Positions 1-8,222 of a stretch of 64,000 bases of DNA are shown in pieces. The position numbers and the translations under genes are program-made. Source of the DNA: RUG14515 sp045117995 (GTDB taxonomy: Bacteria; Bacillota_I; Bacilli_A; RFN20; CAG-826); NCBI GenBank assembly GCA_045117995.1, contig JBGUOH010000009.1, positions 124,001-188,000 on the forward strand. The letters run 5' to 3'. The notes under the pieces are model-generated. The model was given only the letters and a program-made list of their open reading frames with translations, did not search any database and was not told the DNA's origin. Positions within the stretch are counted from its first letter, which is position 1, and each line of letters opens with the position of its first letter.

Positions 1-342
1 GTCTCCATAAATCCATTTGGCAGACCAATCACTTTTATTTAATAAACCAATCGAGAAATGATTTTCTTCACTAAAATCTGACCAATCGCCTTTTTCGTTT
101 TGCACTCTTACTCTGTAAACTACATAGTCACGACTGTTAAGAGATTGCTCAAAGTCATAATGAGCAGAAGATGTTTCTTTTCTAATGCACTCTTCTTCAT
201 CGTTATTTAATTTATAAACGATTTCAAAAGCTTTTTGTTGTTTGATATCTTGCTCAACGACATTCCAAGTAATGCGTGGATTAACAATATCCAAGCCTAA
301 TGGATTTTGGAGATATTCTGTTTTGACATTAACTAGTTTCAT
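1..342 (-). CDS. alpha-L-rhamnosidase, N-terminal part (cut by window edge)
   Basis: Only the first 114 codons are in the window; the frame is still open at base 1. The translated N-terminus has the layout of bacterial GH78 alpha-L-rhamnosidases: NPLGLD near residue 13, PRITW, a fibronectin-like strand with YRVRV, then GLLNKSDWSAKWI, the usual junction to the next beta-sandwich domain. The enzyme family removes terminal L-rhamnose from plant glycans and glycosides. No signal peptide, so probably cytoplasmic. GGAGG at 350-354 lies 7 nt before the ATG. It starts 13 nt after the transporter gene, so it is the third gene of the GH3-transporter operon. The catalytic domain is outside the window, so activity is inferred from the N-terminus only. 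Confidence 0.8.
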   Translation of the reverse strand, partial: MKLVNVKTEYLQNPLGLDIVNPRITWNVVEQDIKQQKAFEIVYKLNNDEEECIRKETSSAHYDFEQSLNSRDYVVYRVRVQNEKGDWSDFSEENHFSIGLLNKSDWSAKWIYGD

Positions 343-355
343 GACAATACCTCCA

Positions 356-2293
356 CTATTGAGCTCTTAATTCTTTTTGCATCTTTTCATAGAAGAGTTG
401 GCCTTTAACTTGTTCTTTTTGCCATTGTTCTTCTTCTTTTTCTGCTTTCTTAGCTAATTTAGCTTCCCTAGCCGCTAATTGTTCAGGAGTCATCTTGTCA
501 AGCTTAGCTTGAAGTTTAGCTTCATCTTTTGCTTTTTTAGCAGCTTCTTTTTCAGCGTTCTTTTGCATAGCATTTTCTTTCTTAATACGAGCGGCTTCGA
601 CTTTGTCATCGTATTTCTTTAATTCAGCATCAAAATCAAGTTTTGCATTCTTTTCACATTTAACTTTTAATTCTTCGATGAAAATGTTTCTTGCCTCTTC
701 GATCATTTGTTTTTCTTCAAGTTCGGCTTTGACTTCTGGTTCAATCCAAACTTCGCCACGTGCTTCGCAAGCGGCTTTTAGTCTTTCACGGATGATTACT
801 TGTTTTCTGGTAATGGTCTTTTCAACCACTAAGAAGATGAGCATACCAACAACTAATAATGAAGAGATGACCTCTAAACCAACGAAAGCGAAGGTGAATA
901 ATGTATTAACATTACCATTTTGAATAAATGCGACGGAGTCTTTGGCACCAAGTTCCGCAATCTTATCAGCGGATAATTGTGTTGTTTGTCCAGCATATTT
1001 GGCAGCATTTTCTAAGTACTCTGCTTTAGTCACTGGCGCAACATAGTTAGCGATGCCTAAGAAAGCATTAAACACAGCAGTGGCAATACCAACAATTGTG
1101 ACGGCAATGATGTTATAAATTGACATTGGAACACCATCAACACGGACACCACTCTTCCATTCAACATGGTCTAATGTATCAGCGAATAAGGCCATAAAGA
1201 TATATGATCCTGGAAGACCACCACAGTTTTTAATGAATTGTCCAATTAAGAAGACGACCATATTAGTTGGGAACATCCAACATATCGCACTGCCTAAAGC
1301 AATTAAGCAGCAGCCAACAACGGTAACATTCTTTTTACCAAAGCGTTTTGCTAATGGCCAAACCGCAAAGATACCGATGCCCATTGGAATACCGCCAATC
1401 ACAGAAACAAGCATTTGAGTAATACCATCATTATATGTACCTAAAACATAGTTACAGTAATACACGAGGCCAATATTTTTTAAGGCTGTCGCAAATGTTG
1501 TGATAAAGAAATAACCATAAATAATAAGCATATATTTATCAGTAAAGATGATTTTTAATTGTTTAAAGAATGGAACTTTCTTTTCTTCCTGTTCCGCTTG
1601 TTCTTCATAAACTCTTTCTTTGGTGAAATAGTATTCAAGAAGAGTAAGTGGAAGTGCAACAGCGGAAAGAATAGACATCACTAAGATCCACATTTCCATA
1701 TTGACACCGATAGCAGGCATAATAACCATTGGGAAAACAAGGGCCACTATGATACCAGACATCATGATTGCGGTGATTTGATTAAAGACAGATAATTGGC
1801 CTCTTTGTAAGGTGTTTCTTGTAGATAATGGAACCATCAAACCATGGGACATGTTATAAATGGTAAATGCAAATGAATAGAATAAATTGTAAGAAGCAAT
1901 GATCCAGATAAGTTTAAATGTTTGCCCTAGTGGAGGAATAACAAAGAGCATAATGCCTGTAGCCGTTAACAAGAAAGCTGACAATAGTAACCAAGGTCTT
2001 GCTTTGCCTTGTTTGGTTCTTGTTCTATCTATGATATAGCCCATTACGACATTAGTAATGGCGTCTATTATCTTAGATAATAATGGGAAAATAACAAGGA
2101 ACATACCACCCCAAACAGTGCTTAATCCCAAGACGTCTGTATAGAAAATATTAAGGTAAGTAGCTAAAACAGCATTAAGCAATAATGCTCCAGCAGGACC
2201 GATTAAATAGCCAATCCACTTTTCCTTAGCTTCAACATTCTTAGAGCGAACTCTAGAATTGAAGATTCTTGCGTTTAATAACTTGAATGCCAT
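356..2293 (-). CDS. GPH-family sugar:cation symporter with long charged C-terminal tail
   Basis: About 645 aa. The first ~490 residues form a 12-helix major-facilitator permease of the glycoside-pentoside-hexuronide type (LNAVLATYLNIFYTDVLGL near the start, then DRTRTKQGKARPW in the loop after helix 2, a family signature). Predicted role: import of an oligosaccharide or glycoside released by, or cleaved by, the neighbouring GH3 and rhamnosidase. The start was set at 2293 because GGAGGA (2302-2307) sits 8 nt upstream; an earlier in-frame ATG would overlap the GH3 gene and lacks an SD. Unusually, the last ~150 residues are a lysine/glutamate/alanine-rich helical tail with coiled-coil character, much longer than typical GPH permeases. 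Substrate not determinable from sequence. Confidence 0.88.
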   Translation of the reverse strand: MAFKLLNARIFNSRVRSKNVEAKEKWIGYLIGPAGALLLNAVLATYLNIFYTDVLGLSTVWGGMFLVIFPLLSKIIDAITNVVMGYIIDRTRTKQGKARPWLLLSAFLLTATGIMLFVIPPLGQTFKLIWIIASYNLFYSFAFTIYNMSHGLMVPLSTRNTLQRGQLSVFNQITAIMMSGIIVALVFPMVIMPAIGVNMEMWILVMSILSAVALPLTLLEYYFTKERVYEEQAEQEEKKVPFFKQLKIIFTDKYMLIIYGYFFITTFATALKNIGLVYYCNYVLGTYNDGITQMLVSVIGGIPMGIGIFAVWPLAKRFGKKNVTVVGCCLIALGSAICWMFPTNMVVFLIGQFIKNCGGLPGSYIFMALFADTLDHVEWKSGVRVDGVPMSIYNIIAVTIVGIATAVFNAFLGIANYVAPVTKAEYLENAAKYAGQTTQLSADKIAELGAKDSVAFIQNGNVNTLFTFAFVGLEVISSLLVVGMLIFLVVEKTITRKQVIIRERLKAACEARGEVWIEPEVKAELEEKQMIEEARNIFIEELKVKCEKNAKLDFDAELKKYDDKVEAARIKKENAMQKNAEKEAAKKAKDEAKLQAKLDKMTPEQLAAREAKLAKKAEKEEEQWQKEQVKGQLFYEKMQKELRAQ

Positions 2294-2294
2294 A

Positions 2295-4730
2295 TTACTT
2301 TTCCTCCTTAACATTTATTGGTAAAGCTGGCGCTTTTATTTTTTTTAAGAAACATCCAATTCCTTTGAATAGATGTCCATTTGATAATTCTTTGAATCCT
2401 TGAGCGAAGTTATAAGGGAACGCTCCGCTTGATGACATTGATAATGAGATAATCGAATTGCTATCAAGGATGATTTCTAGGAATTTTGCTCCTTTGATTC
2501 TATTTTGCTTTTCGGTGCCCTCAGGCATTTTCTTAGCTTTCTTTAATTCTTTTTTAGGCACTCCTTGAAGAGCGTTATATAAGATTCGACCCATGAATGT
2601 TTGTTTTAAATCTGAGAGTCTTGATTCAAGGGTGATAGGTTTGCTTGGTGGTAATGGAATAATCTTGTTACCTGTTACTTCTTCATATTCCTCGTCTTTG
2701 TAATTAGAGAAAGCGAGAGTTTCATAGAATACGTGTGTTTGTTTTGAGAGTTTTTCGCCTTTAATGACAATCTTTTCTTGAAGGACTATATCTTTTGAGT
2801 TCTTACCAATTTGGACACTATATTGTCCATCTTCTAGTACGAATCTATGTTCATTAATGTCCCAATACTTAAGATCTTCTTTATTCACAATAATCTCGAC
2901 AGTTTTTGTTTCTTTTGGTTCAAGGCTTACTTTAGTAAAGCCCTTTAATTCCCTAAGAGGTTTATGGGCGTTATTATTTGGAGCGGAAACATAAAGTTGA
3001 ACAGTTTCCATACCAGTGACATCACCAGTATTAGTGATATCAACTTTTACTAATAAGCTATCTCCTTTTTGTTCAATCATTAGATTGCTATATTCAAAGG
3101 TTGTATAACTTAAACCAAAACCAAATGGGAACCTTGCTTCTTTGTTTGCGGTTAGATAATATCTATAACCAACATAGATTGATTCTTTATAAACATCTTG
3201 CGCTTTAATTGAATACTCATTTCCAAATGGCACATCTTCATAACTAATTGGCCATGTTTCAGCAAGCTTGCCACTTGGATTAACTTTTCCGAACAGTAAT
3301 TCATATGTTGCTTCACCACTATTTTGGCCAGAAAGGAACATATGAAGCATAGCTTCAGCATAATCAAAGAATGGTAATTCCACGACCGAGCCACCGAATA
3401 ACACAATGACCAACTTTTTGTTTTCTTTAATAAAAGCGTCGATTAAATCCAATTGGCTTTGTGGAAGCTTGATATTGTTTCTGTCCACACCTTCGCACTC
3501 ATACCAATCGGTTAAGCCAATGAAAAGAACGACTTTTTCATAATCTTTAGAAGCCTCGACTGCTTCTTTGATTAAAGATTCATCAGCATCAAGGTCATCA
3601 ACCTTATATCCTTTTAAATATTTATATTGAATATTATTCTTATCAAAAGCGTCTTTGCTTGATGAATAGAACTGTGGATTAATCATTGAAGAGCCCGCGC
3701 CTTGATAACGGGCCTTTTCAAAGAGTTCACCAACCACTAATAATTGTTCGCTTTCTTTTAGTGGAAGAGAACCATTGTTCTTTAAAAGAACAGCGCCTTC
3801 TAGAGCAATCTTTTTGGCTAATTCATGATGTGCTTTCCAATCCACATCACCAGCATGGACATTATCTTTATGCTTATAAACTAATGTGAGGACGTTTTTG
3901 ACTGCTTCATCTAAATCTTTAACATCTAAAGTTCCATCATTGACGGCATCAACGATCCATTTACGGCATATATCATTATCACCAGGCATCTCTAAATCTA
4001 AACCTGATTTAATGCCTTTAATGCGGTCATGGGTTGTGCCCCAGTCAGACATCACTAAACCTTTAAAGCCCCACTCTTTGCGGAGTACTTCATTTAATAA
4101 CCATTCATTTTCACTACAGTGTGTACCATTGATTTTGTTATAGGCACACATTAAAGTTTCTGGCTTGGCTTCTTTTACAATATATTCAAATTGTCTTAAA
4201 TAGATTTCTCTAAGTGCTCTTTCGTCAATAACGGAATCACCCATAAAACGGTAGTTCTCAGAATTGTTACCCGCGAAATGCTTAACAGAAACACCAACAC
4301 CTTTCTCTTGGATGCCTTTAACTTCTTCAGCGCCCATTCTTCCAGCAAGGAATGGATCTTCTGAGAAATATTCAAAATTTCTACCACACCTTGGATTTCT
4401 TTTGATGTTAACACCTGGGCCTAAAATAACTGAAACATCATAAAATTTTGCTTCTTCCGCCATGGCGTTGCCCATTTCTTTTAATAATTCAGGTCTCCAT
4501 GTATTAGCGCTACAACTTGCAGTGGGAAAGCATGTTGCGGGTAATGAGTTAGTGACACCATTATCACCACCATCAGGTTGTGCTCTTAGACCATGTGGGC
4601 CATCGCTTGTTTTAATTGAAGGAATATCTAATCTAGGAACTGGATTAGTGCGCATAAATTTATAACCCGCTACTAAAGCCACCTTTTCTTCAAGGGTGAG
4701 CAAAGATAATAATTCATCGACTGTCTTCAT
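2295..4730 (-). CDS. glycoside hydrolase family 3 (beta-glucosidase/beta-xylosidase type)
   Basis: 811 aa, no signal peptide, hence a cytoplasmic exo-glycosidase acting on imported oligosaccharides. GH3 N-terminal barrel with SDGPHGLR (res 42-49), KHFAGNN (150-156) and the nucleophile Asp229 in VMSDWG; the second alpha/beta domain follows, then a fibronectin-III-like domain (about 560-650) and a C-terminal extension with SMSSSGAFPYN that many Firmicutes GH3 enzymes carry. First gene of an operon with the symporter (1 bp gap) and the rhamnosidase. SD GAGGAT at 4737-4742, 6 nt before ATG. Its promoter faces a divergent AraC gene. Exact sugar specificity (glucose versus xylose or other) cannot be read from the motifs. 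Confidence 0.93.
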   Translation of the reverse strand: MKTVDELLSLLTLEEKVALVAGYKFMRTNPVPRLDIPSIKTSDGPHGLRAQPDGGDNGVTNSLPATCFPTASCSANTWRPELLKEMGNAMAEEAKFYDVSVILGPGVNIKRNPRCGRNFEYFSEDPFLAGRMGAEEVKGIQEKGVGVSVKHFAGNNSENYRFMGDSVIDERALREIYLRQFEYIVKEAKPETLMCAYNKINGTHCSENEWLLNEVLRKEWGFKGLVMSDWGTTHDRIKGIKSGLDLEMPGDNDICRKWIVDAVNDGTLDVKDLDEAVKNVLTLVYKHKDNVHAGDVDWKAHHELAKKIALEGAVLLKNNGSLPLKESEQLLVVGELFEKARYQGAGSSMINPQFYSSSKDAFDKNNIQYKYLKGYKVDDLDADESLIKEAVEASKDYEKVVLFIGLTDWYECEGVDRNNIKLPQSQLDLIDAFIKENKKLVIVLFGGSVVELPFFDYAEAMLHMFLSGQNSGEATYELLFGKVNPSGKLAETWPISYEDVPFGNEYSIKAQDVYKESIYVGYRYYLTANKEARFPFGFGLSYTTFEYSNLMIEQKGDSLLVKVDITNTGDVTGMETVQLYVSAPNNNAHKPLRELKGFTKVSLEPKETKTVEIIVNKEDLKYWDINEHRFVLEDGQYSVQIGKNSKDIVLQEKIVIKGEKLSKQTHVFYETLAFSNYKDEEYEEVTGNKIIPLPPSKPITLESRLSDLKQTFMGRILYNALQGVPKKELKKAKKMPEGTEKQNRIKGAKFLEIILDSNSIISLSMSSSGAFPYNFAQGFKELSNGHLFKGIGCFLKKIKAPALPINVKEEK

Positions 4731-4823
4731 ATAGTTATCCTCAAGTTCTGTCGATTATAGATTACTTAATATAATTAGGAATATCTTATATATTTGTTTC
4801 ATTTTTGTTATAATTGTTTCAAG
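4731..4823. promoter_or_regulatory. divergent control region of GH3 operon and araC-type gene
   Basis: Minus-strand TATAAT at 4754-4759 lies 23 nt before the GH3 ATG, with no recognisable -35 (ATTCCT at the 17-bp position), which fits an activator-dependent promoter. Plus-strand TGTTATAAT (4806-4814) is an extended -10 ending only 9 nt before the araC ATG. TTGTTTCA occurs twice (4794-4801 and 4814-4821), start-to-start 20 bp apart, i.e. about two helical turns, upstream of the GH3 -35 position; a degenerate inverted copy (GAGACAA, 4826-4832) follows. These are plausible binding half-sites for the AraC regulator; that is inference. Confidence 0.55.
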
Positions 4824-6029
4824 ATGAGACAAATAGAGGACTTAAAGTACATTTGCACTAATTTAGGCAACCTTTCCGGTATTCCTGTGAGACTATATCA
4901 AAACAATAAACAGATTTTTTATTATTCTTTAATTAAACTATTAAAAGATCCGTTCGAATTGTCTAAAGAAGCCACGTTCAAATTGAAGGACGAAGTTTCT
5001 TATTATCAATCACCTTATTACTATTACTATGCTATAGCTAATATAGATGATATAAAGCTTGTTGTGGGTCCAACAAGACAGTTACCTATTTCAAAGCAAG
5101 AATTAAAATCTATTGCCTTCTCGTTGGGCGTTCCTATTTCCGCGAGTGATGAGTTTATTTCGGAGATGGAATCGTTAGTTAGTCTACCATTAATGTCACT
5201 ATTACAAATTATGTGTATGGTTTATTTTGCTTTTACTGGTAAAAAGAAATCATTAGAAAGTATTGTTATTCACGAAGAAAAACAAAACATCATCAAAGAT
5301 GAGATTGAAAAAAGCGTTGCTCAAAGAACTGTTGAAACAATGGAACAATATGAAAGCGGGCCTTATAACGCTTTAGATATAGAAAACAGACTATTAGACA
5401 TGGTGATGAGGGGGGATGTTGCCGCTTTAAACGAATTTATGTCTCATGCTCCTGCTGTTAAAGAAGGCGCTGTTGCCCAAGAGCAATTAAGGCAAAAGAA
5501 AAATATTTTTATCGTAACCGCCACTCTTGTTTCTAGAGCCGCCATTCGTGGAGGTATCGATGTCACTGCTTCATTAGCATTATCTGACCAATATATTCAA
5601 CGTTGTGAATTAGCAGATTCGATAGATCAAATTGATGAACTTAGTTATCGAATGGTTATGGATTATGCAGAACGCGTAGCTAAAATCAGGCTCGGGCAAA
5701 ATCCATCAGTGTTAATAAATAAAGTATCGAACTATATTCAACAACACTTGTCGGATCCAATTAAAACAGAAGACATCGCTAAAGCCTTATTTATGGGTAG
5801 AAGCAGGTTGTCCACTAACTTTAAAAACGAAACAGGGATCAACATTTCAGACTACATTACGCAAATCAAAATAGATGAAGCTAAAAGATTGTTAAGATAT
5901 TCTGATAAAACGTTCGCGTCCATTTCGGTCTATTTAGGTTTTTCAAGCCAAAGTCATTTCTCAAAAGTGTTTAAACAATATGCAGAAATGACTCCGTTTG
6001 AATATAGGCAACTACACAAGCACTATTAA
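4824..6029 (+). CDS. AraC-family transcriptional regulator
   Basis: 401 aa from the ATG at 4824. The C-terminal ~100 residues (about 305-401) carry two helix-turn-helix motifs of the AraC/XylS family: EDIAKALFMGRSRLS and the signature GFSSQSHFSKVFKQ with TPFEYR. The N-terminal ~300 residues have no domain I can name; they probably bind a sugar ligand or partner. Divergent from the GH3-symporter-rhamnosidase operon, so most likely its activator. Start choice: an upstream in-frame TTG at 4794 is possible but lies upstream of the -10 box TATAAT (4809-4814), so the ATG at 4824 is preferred; it has no Shine-Dalgarno, implying a leaderless or near-leaderless mRNA. Confidence 0.88.
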   Translation: MRQIEDLKYICTNLGNLSGIPVRLYQNNKQIFYYSLIKLLKDPFELSKEATFKLKDEVSYYQSPYYYYYAIANIDDIKLVVGPTRQLPISKQELKSIAFSLGVPISASDEFISEMESLVSLPLMSLLQIMCMVYFAFTGKKKSLESIVIHEEKQNIIKDEIEKSVAQRTVETMEQYESGPYNALDIENRLLDMVMRGDVAALNEFMSHAPAVKEGAVAQEQLRQKKNIFIVTATLVSRAAIRGGIDVTASLALSDQYIQRCELADSIDQIDELSYRMVMDYAERVAKIRLGQNPSVLINKVSNYIQQHLSDPIKTEDIAKALFMGRSRLSTNFKNETGINISDYITQIKIDEAKRLLRYSDKTFASISVYLGFSSQSHFSKVFKQYAEMTPFEYRQLHKHY

Positions 6030-6035
6030 AGAAAA

Positions 6036-6055
6036 AAGAAGGATTAATCCTTCTT
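6036..6055. terminator. bidirectional intrinsic terminator candidate
   Basis: Perfect 20-bp inverted repeat (AAGAAGGATT/AATCCTTCTT) directly after the araC stop. On the minus strand it is followed by TTTTC after the stem, so it can end tRNA-Ile transcription; on the plus strand it follows the araC gene, where the downstream T-run is weak. Confidence 0.6.
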
Positions 6056-6146
6056 CTTCGCTTTATGATATTCGCTCATCGGAATTGTCATCCAATGACA
6101 AGTGAACTCATCATCTATATTTAATAAGTCAATAATTCGCTGTAAT

Positions 6147-6223
6147 TGGTGGGCCCAAGAAGACTTGAACTTCCGACCTCGCCCTTATCAGGGGCGCGCT
6201 CTAACCAACTGAGCTATGGGCCC
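6147..6223 (-). tRNA. tRNA-Ile (anticodon GAT)
   Basis: 77 nt with encoded CCA. Acceptor stem GGGCCCA pairs with the 3' GGGCCC side (self-complementary hexamer), D-arm AGCTCAGTTGGTTAGAGC, anticodon loop CTGATAA with GAT, T-arm GGAAGTTCAAGTCTTC. Reads leftwards, away from rpsI, and stands alone with no rRNA or second tRNA nearby. Confidence 0.95.
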
Positions 6224-6311
6224 GCTTGTCTTTTAGACAGCGAAAATACTATACAACAACCGCATATTAAAATCAACGTATTTTTTATATAAAGATGACG
6301 TACGCGCAAAA

Positions 6312-6335
6312 GAAAAAAAGGAAGCATAGCTTCCT
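6312..6335 (-). terminator. rho-independent terminator of rplM-rpsI
   Basis: Stem AGGAAGC/GCTTCCT (6319-6325 with 6329-6335), 3-nt loop, followed on the minus strand by seven T. It lies 27 nt after the rpsI stop. Confidence 0.85.
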
Positions 6336-6361
6336 CTTCTCTTTTCTTGATACAGAAACGA

Positions 6362-6760
6362 TTAACGTTTGCTGAATTGTGGAGCTTTACGAGCAGCTTT
6401 GAGACCGTATTTCTTACGTTCTTTCTTACGGGAGTCACGTGTGACCATACCGTTAGCTTTTAAGACTGCACGATCGCAACCGGCTTCTAACAAGGCTCTA
6501 GCGATACCTAAGCGGATAGCGCCAGCTTGACCTGTGAAACCACCACCTTTGACTTCAGCACGAACATCGTACTTGCCATCAGTACCTGTTAAGACTAATG
6601 GTTGTTTTAAGTCGAGAATTAATGTCTCATAAGGCATATATTCTTCCACTGGGTGGTCGTTGACAACGACTTTGCCTGTACCAGCAGTGATATAAACACG
6701 AGCGATAGAAGATTTTCTTTTGCCTGTGCCGTAATATTGAAGATCAGCTTTCTTTGCCAT
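6362..6760 (-). CDS. rpsI: 30S ribosomal protein S9
   Basis: 132 aa, normal length for S9. YGTGKRKSSIARV near the N-terminus, GGGFTGQAGAIRLGIARAL in the middle and the invariant basic end KAPQFSKR, whose last residues reach the P-site tRNA in known ribosomes. Second gene of the rplM-rpsI pair, 12 nt after rplM; AGGAGGT SD at 6768-6774 overlaps the rplM stop. Terminated by the hairpin at 6312-6335. Confidence 0.98.
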   Translation of the reverse strand: MAKKADLQYYGTGKRKSSIARVYITAGTGKVVVNDHPVEEYMPYETLILDLKQPLVLTGTDGKYDVRAEVKGGGFTGQAGAIRLGIARALLEAGCDRAVLKANGMVTRDSRKKERKKYGLKAARKAPQFSKR

Positions 6761-6772
6761 TGTTTAGACCTC

Positions 6773-7213
6773 CTAGTATTTGAGCTCAAGAACTTCTGGT
6801 TTTTGAGCTTCTTGTTTGTGTTCTGGGCCAGCATAGACGAAGAGTTTCTTGATCATTTGACGACCTAAGCGACCCTTTGGAAGCATACCGTGAAGGCATC
6901 TTTCTAACATTTCTACTGGGTACTTTTCAAGCATAACACCGGCTGTTCTTGTTCTAAGACCGCCTGCGTAACCAGACACATTGTAGTATTTTTTGTTATT
7001 AACTTTATCGCCAGAAAGAGCAACCTTTTCAGCGTTGATGATAATAACATAGTCACCACAGTCAACATTTGGAGTCCAAATTGGCTTATTCTTGCCAGTT
7101 AAAACTTGAGCGACTTGTGATGCTAATCTTCCTAATGGTTTGTCTGTGGCATCGACGACATACCATTTTCTTTGGATTTCGTTATTTTTTGCAATAGTAG
7201 TTTGACGTTGCAT
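6773..7213 (-). CDS. rplM: 50S ribosomal protein L13
   Basis: 146 aa, full length. Early assembly protein of the large subunit. Shows KWYVVDATDKPLGRLAS at residues 16-32, GDYVIIINAEK, and the L13 signature MLPKGRLGR near the C-terminus. First gene of rplM-rpsI, driven by a near-consensus promoter with a ~70-nt leader (see 7214-7318); GGAGG SD in the leader. Same pairing as in Bacillus, where the two genes follow truA; here yebC lies between truA and rplM. Confidence 0.98.
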   Translation of the reverse strand: MQRQTTIAKNNEIQRKWYVVDATDKPLGRLASQVAQVLTGKNKPIWTPNVDCGDYVIIINAEKVALSGDKVNNKKYYNVSGYAGGLRTRTAGVMLEKYPVEMLERCLHGMLPKGRLGRQMIKKLFVYAGPEHKQEAQKPEVLELKY

Positions 7214-7283
7214 AACTGTAATCCTCCTTTACCAAACTAACTTTGACCTTACCGGGGACTTCGCTAATTTAGCTTTTGTGCCG
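7214..7283 (-). promoter_or_regulatory. rplM 5' leader, candidate L13 leader RNA
   Basis: About 70 nt between the predicted start and the rplM ATG, containing the self-complementary GCTAA/TTAGC element and CCGG followed by paired ACC/GGT segments before the SD. L13 leaders that bind L13 are known in Firmicutes; the fold here was judged by eye only. Confidence 0.35.
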
Positions 7284-7289
7284 ATAAAA

Positions 7290-7318
7290 ATCATACGTGT
7301 TTACGCGAGTGATGTCAA
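7290..7318 (-). promoter_or_regulatory. strong sigma-A-type promoter of rplM-rpsI
   Basis: TTGACA (7313-7318), 17-bp spacer, TATGAT (7290-7295), read on the minus strand. Expected start near 7283. The spacer end and -10 (CACGTATGAT) match those of the rpsJ promoter at 41847-41875. Confidence 0.9.
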
Positions 7319-7373
7319 TTGATTATTTATAAAAATAATTCCGACTACAACGTAAATTAGTTGTTTTTCAAAC

Positions 7374-7400
7374 AAAAAACCAACCACATTTCGTGATTGG
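7374..7400 (-). terminator. terminator of yebC
   Basis: Stem CCAATCAC/GTGGTTGG (one wobble pair; 7380-7387 with 7393-7400), 5-nt loop, then six T on the minus strand. 26 nt after the yebC stop. Confidence 0.85.
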
Positions 7401-7425
7401 TATTTGTTTAATTATAGGTTAATAA

Positions 7426-8130
7426 TTACTTAACGTTGTGATAGACGTTTTGGACGTCTTGTAAGTCGTCAAGCATATCACATAATTCGTCGAATTTACG
7501 TTTATCGTCTGGATCTGTGATTTCGATTGGATCGTTAGCGAGGAAGGTTATTTCCGCAACGTCGAATTCGGAGATGCCCATACCACCTAAAACTTCTCTA
7601 GCTTGAGCGAAGGCTGCTGGTTCAACAAGGACTTCGATCTTTCCATCTTCTGCTGTGACTTCACGGACATCAACATCAGAGAGAATTAAGTTTTCTTCAA
7701 CTTCATCTCTGTTGGTACCGTTGAAAACGAATAAACCTGTTTGTGTGAAATTGAAGATTGTGGAACCCAAGTGACCACCTTTTTTAGTGATAGCGGTTCT
7801 AACTTCGATAAACGCACGGTTTGAGTTATCGGTTAATGTATCAATGATAAAGAGAGAGTTACCTGGACCAAAGGCTTCATAACGACCTTCAGAATAGCTT
7901 TCGGCTTCGCCGCCTTTAGCTTTTTGAATGGCTCTATCAATAACGTCTTTAGTAACGTTTTGACCTCTCCATTTTTCAATTGCAGAACGGAGTGCTAAGT
8001 TCATTTCAGGGTCAGGAACACCATTCTTTGCCGCCATATAAATTTCTTTACTAGCTCTCATAAAGAGTGCGCTTCTTTTTGCAGCGGTTGCGGCCATCGC
8101 TTTTGCTCTTACTTCATGTGCTCTACCCAT
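7426..8130 (-). CDS. yebC: YebC/PmpR (TACO1-like) regulatory/translation protein
   Basis: 234 aa. N-terminus MGRAHEVRAKAM with the basic helix KRSALFMRASKEIY, then NLALRSAIEKWRGQNVTKDVIDRAIQKAKG and FNFTQTGLFVF, all family signatures. YebC proteins were described as DNA-binding regulators and more recently as ribosome-associated factors helping translation of proline-rich stretches, so the role is best left open. Monocistronic: own promoter (8165-8193), AGGAG SD and own terminator. It interrupts the truA-rplM junction seen in Bacillus. Confidence 0.93.
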   Translation of the reverse strand: MGRAHEVRAKAMAATAAKRSALFMRASKEIYMAAKNGVPDPEMNLALRSAIEKWRGQNVTKDVIDRAIQKAKGGEAESYSEGRYEAFGPGNSLFIIDTLTDNSNRAFIEVRTAITKKGGHLGSTIFNFTQTGLFVFNGTNRDEVEENLILSDVDVREVTAEDGKIEVLVEPAAFAQAREVLGGMGISEFDVAEITFLANDPIEITDPDDKRKFDELCDMLDDLQDVQNVYHNVK

Positions 8131-8164
8131 GATTTAAAACTCCTTTTTGTTTTTTTGCGAAAAA

Positions 8165-8193
8165 ATATTACCACATGTTCCCGTATATGTGAA
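8165..8193 (-). promoter_or_regulatory. promoter candidate of yebC
   Basis: TTCACA (8188-8193), 17-bp spacer, TAATAT (8165-8170) on the minus strand. Overlapping inverted repeats (TGTTC/GAACA and CACAT/ATGTG, within 8172-8195) cover the spacer and could be an operator. Confidence 0.5.
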
Positions 8194-8222
8194 CACATTT
8201 ATACACGTGTGAAAAAAATTTC

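Noticed and set aside
603..923. Plus-strand open frame antisense to the GPH symporter tail
   Set aside because: It is the mirror of a Lys/Glu-rich coding region, with hydrophobic low-complexity translation (Phe/Ser runs), no SD and no family resemblance.
6036..6055. Possible attachment site or regulatory palindrome
   Set aside because: The perfect palindrome sits right after araC and downstream of the tRNA with T-runs, so a terminator explains it; no repeat of it was found near the tRNA.
8131..8222. Terminator for truA
   Set aside because: Only a short AT-only self-complementary run follows the stop; the palindromes there fit promoter/operator sequences of yebC better.
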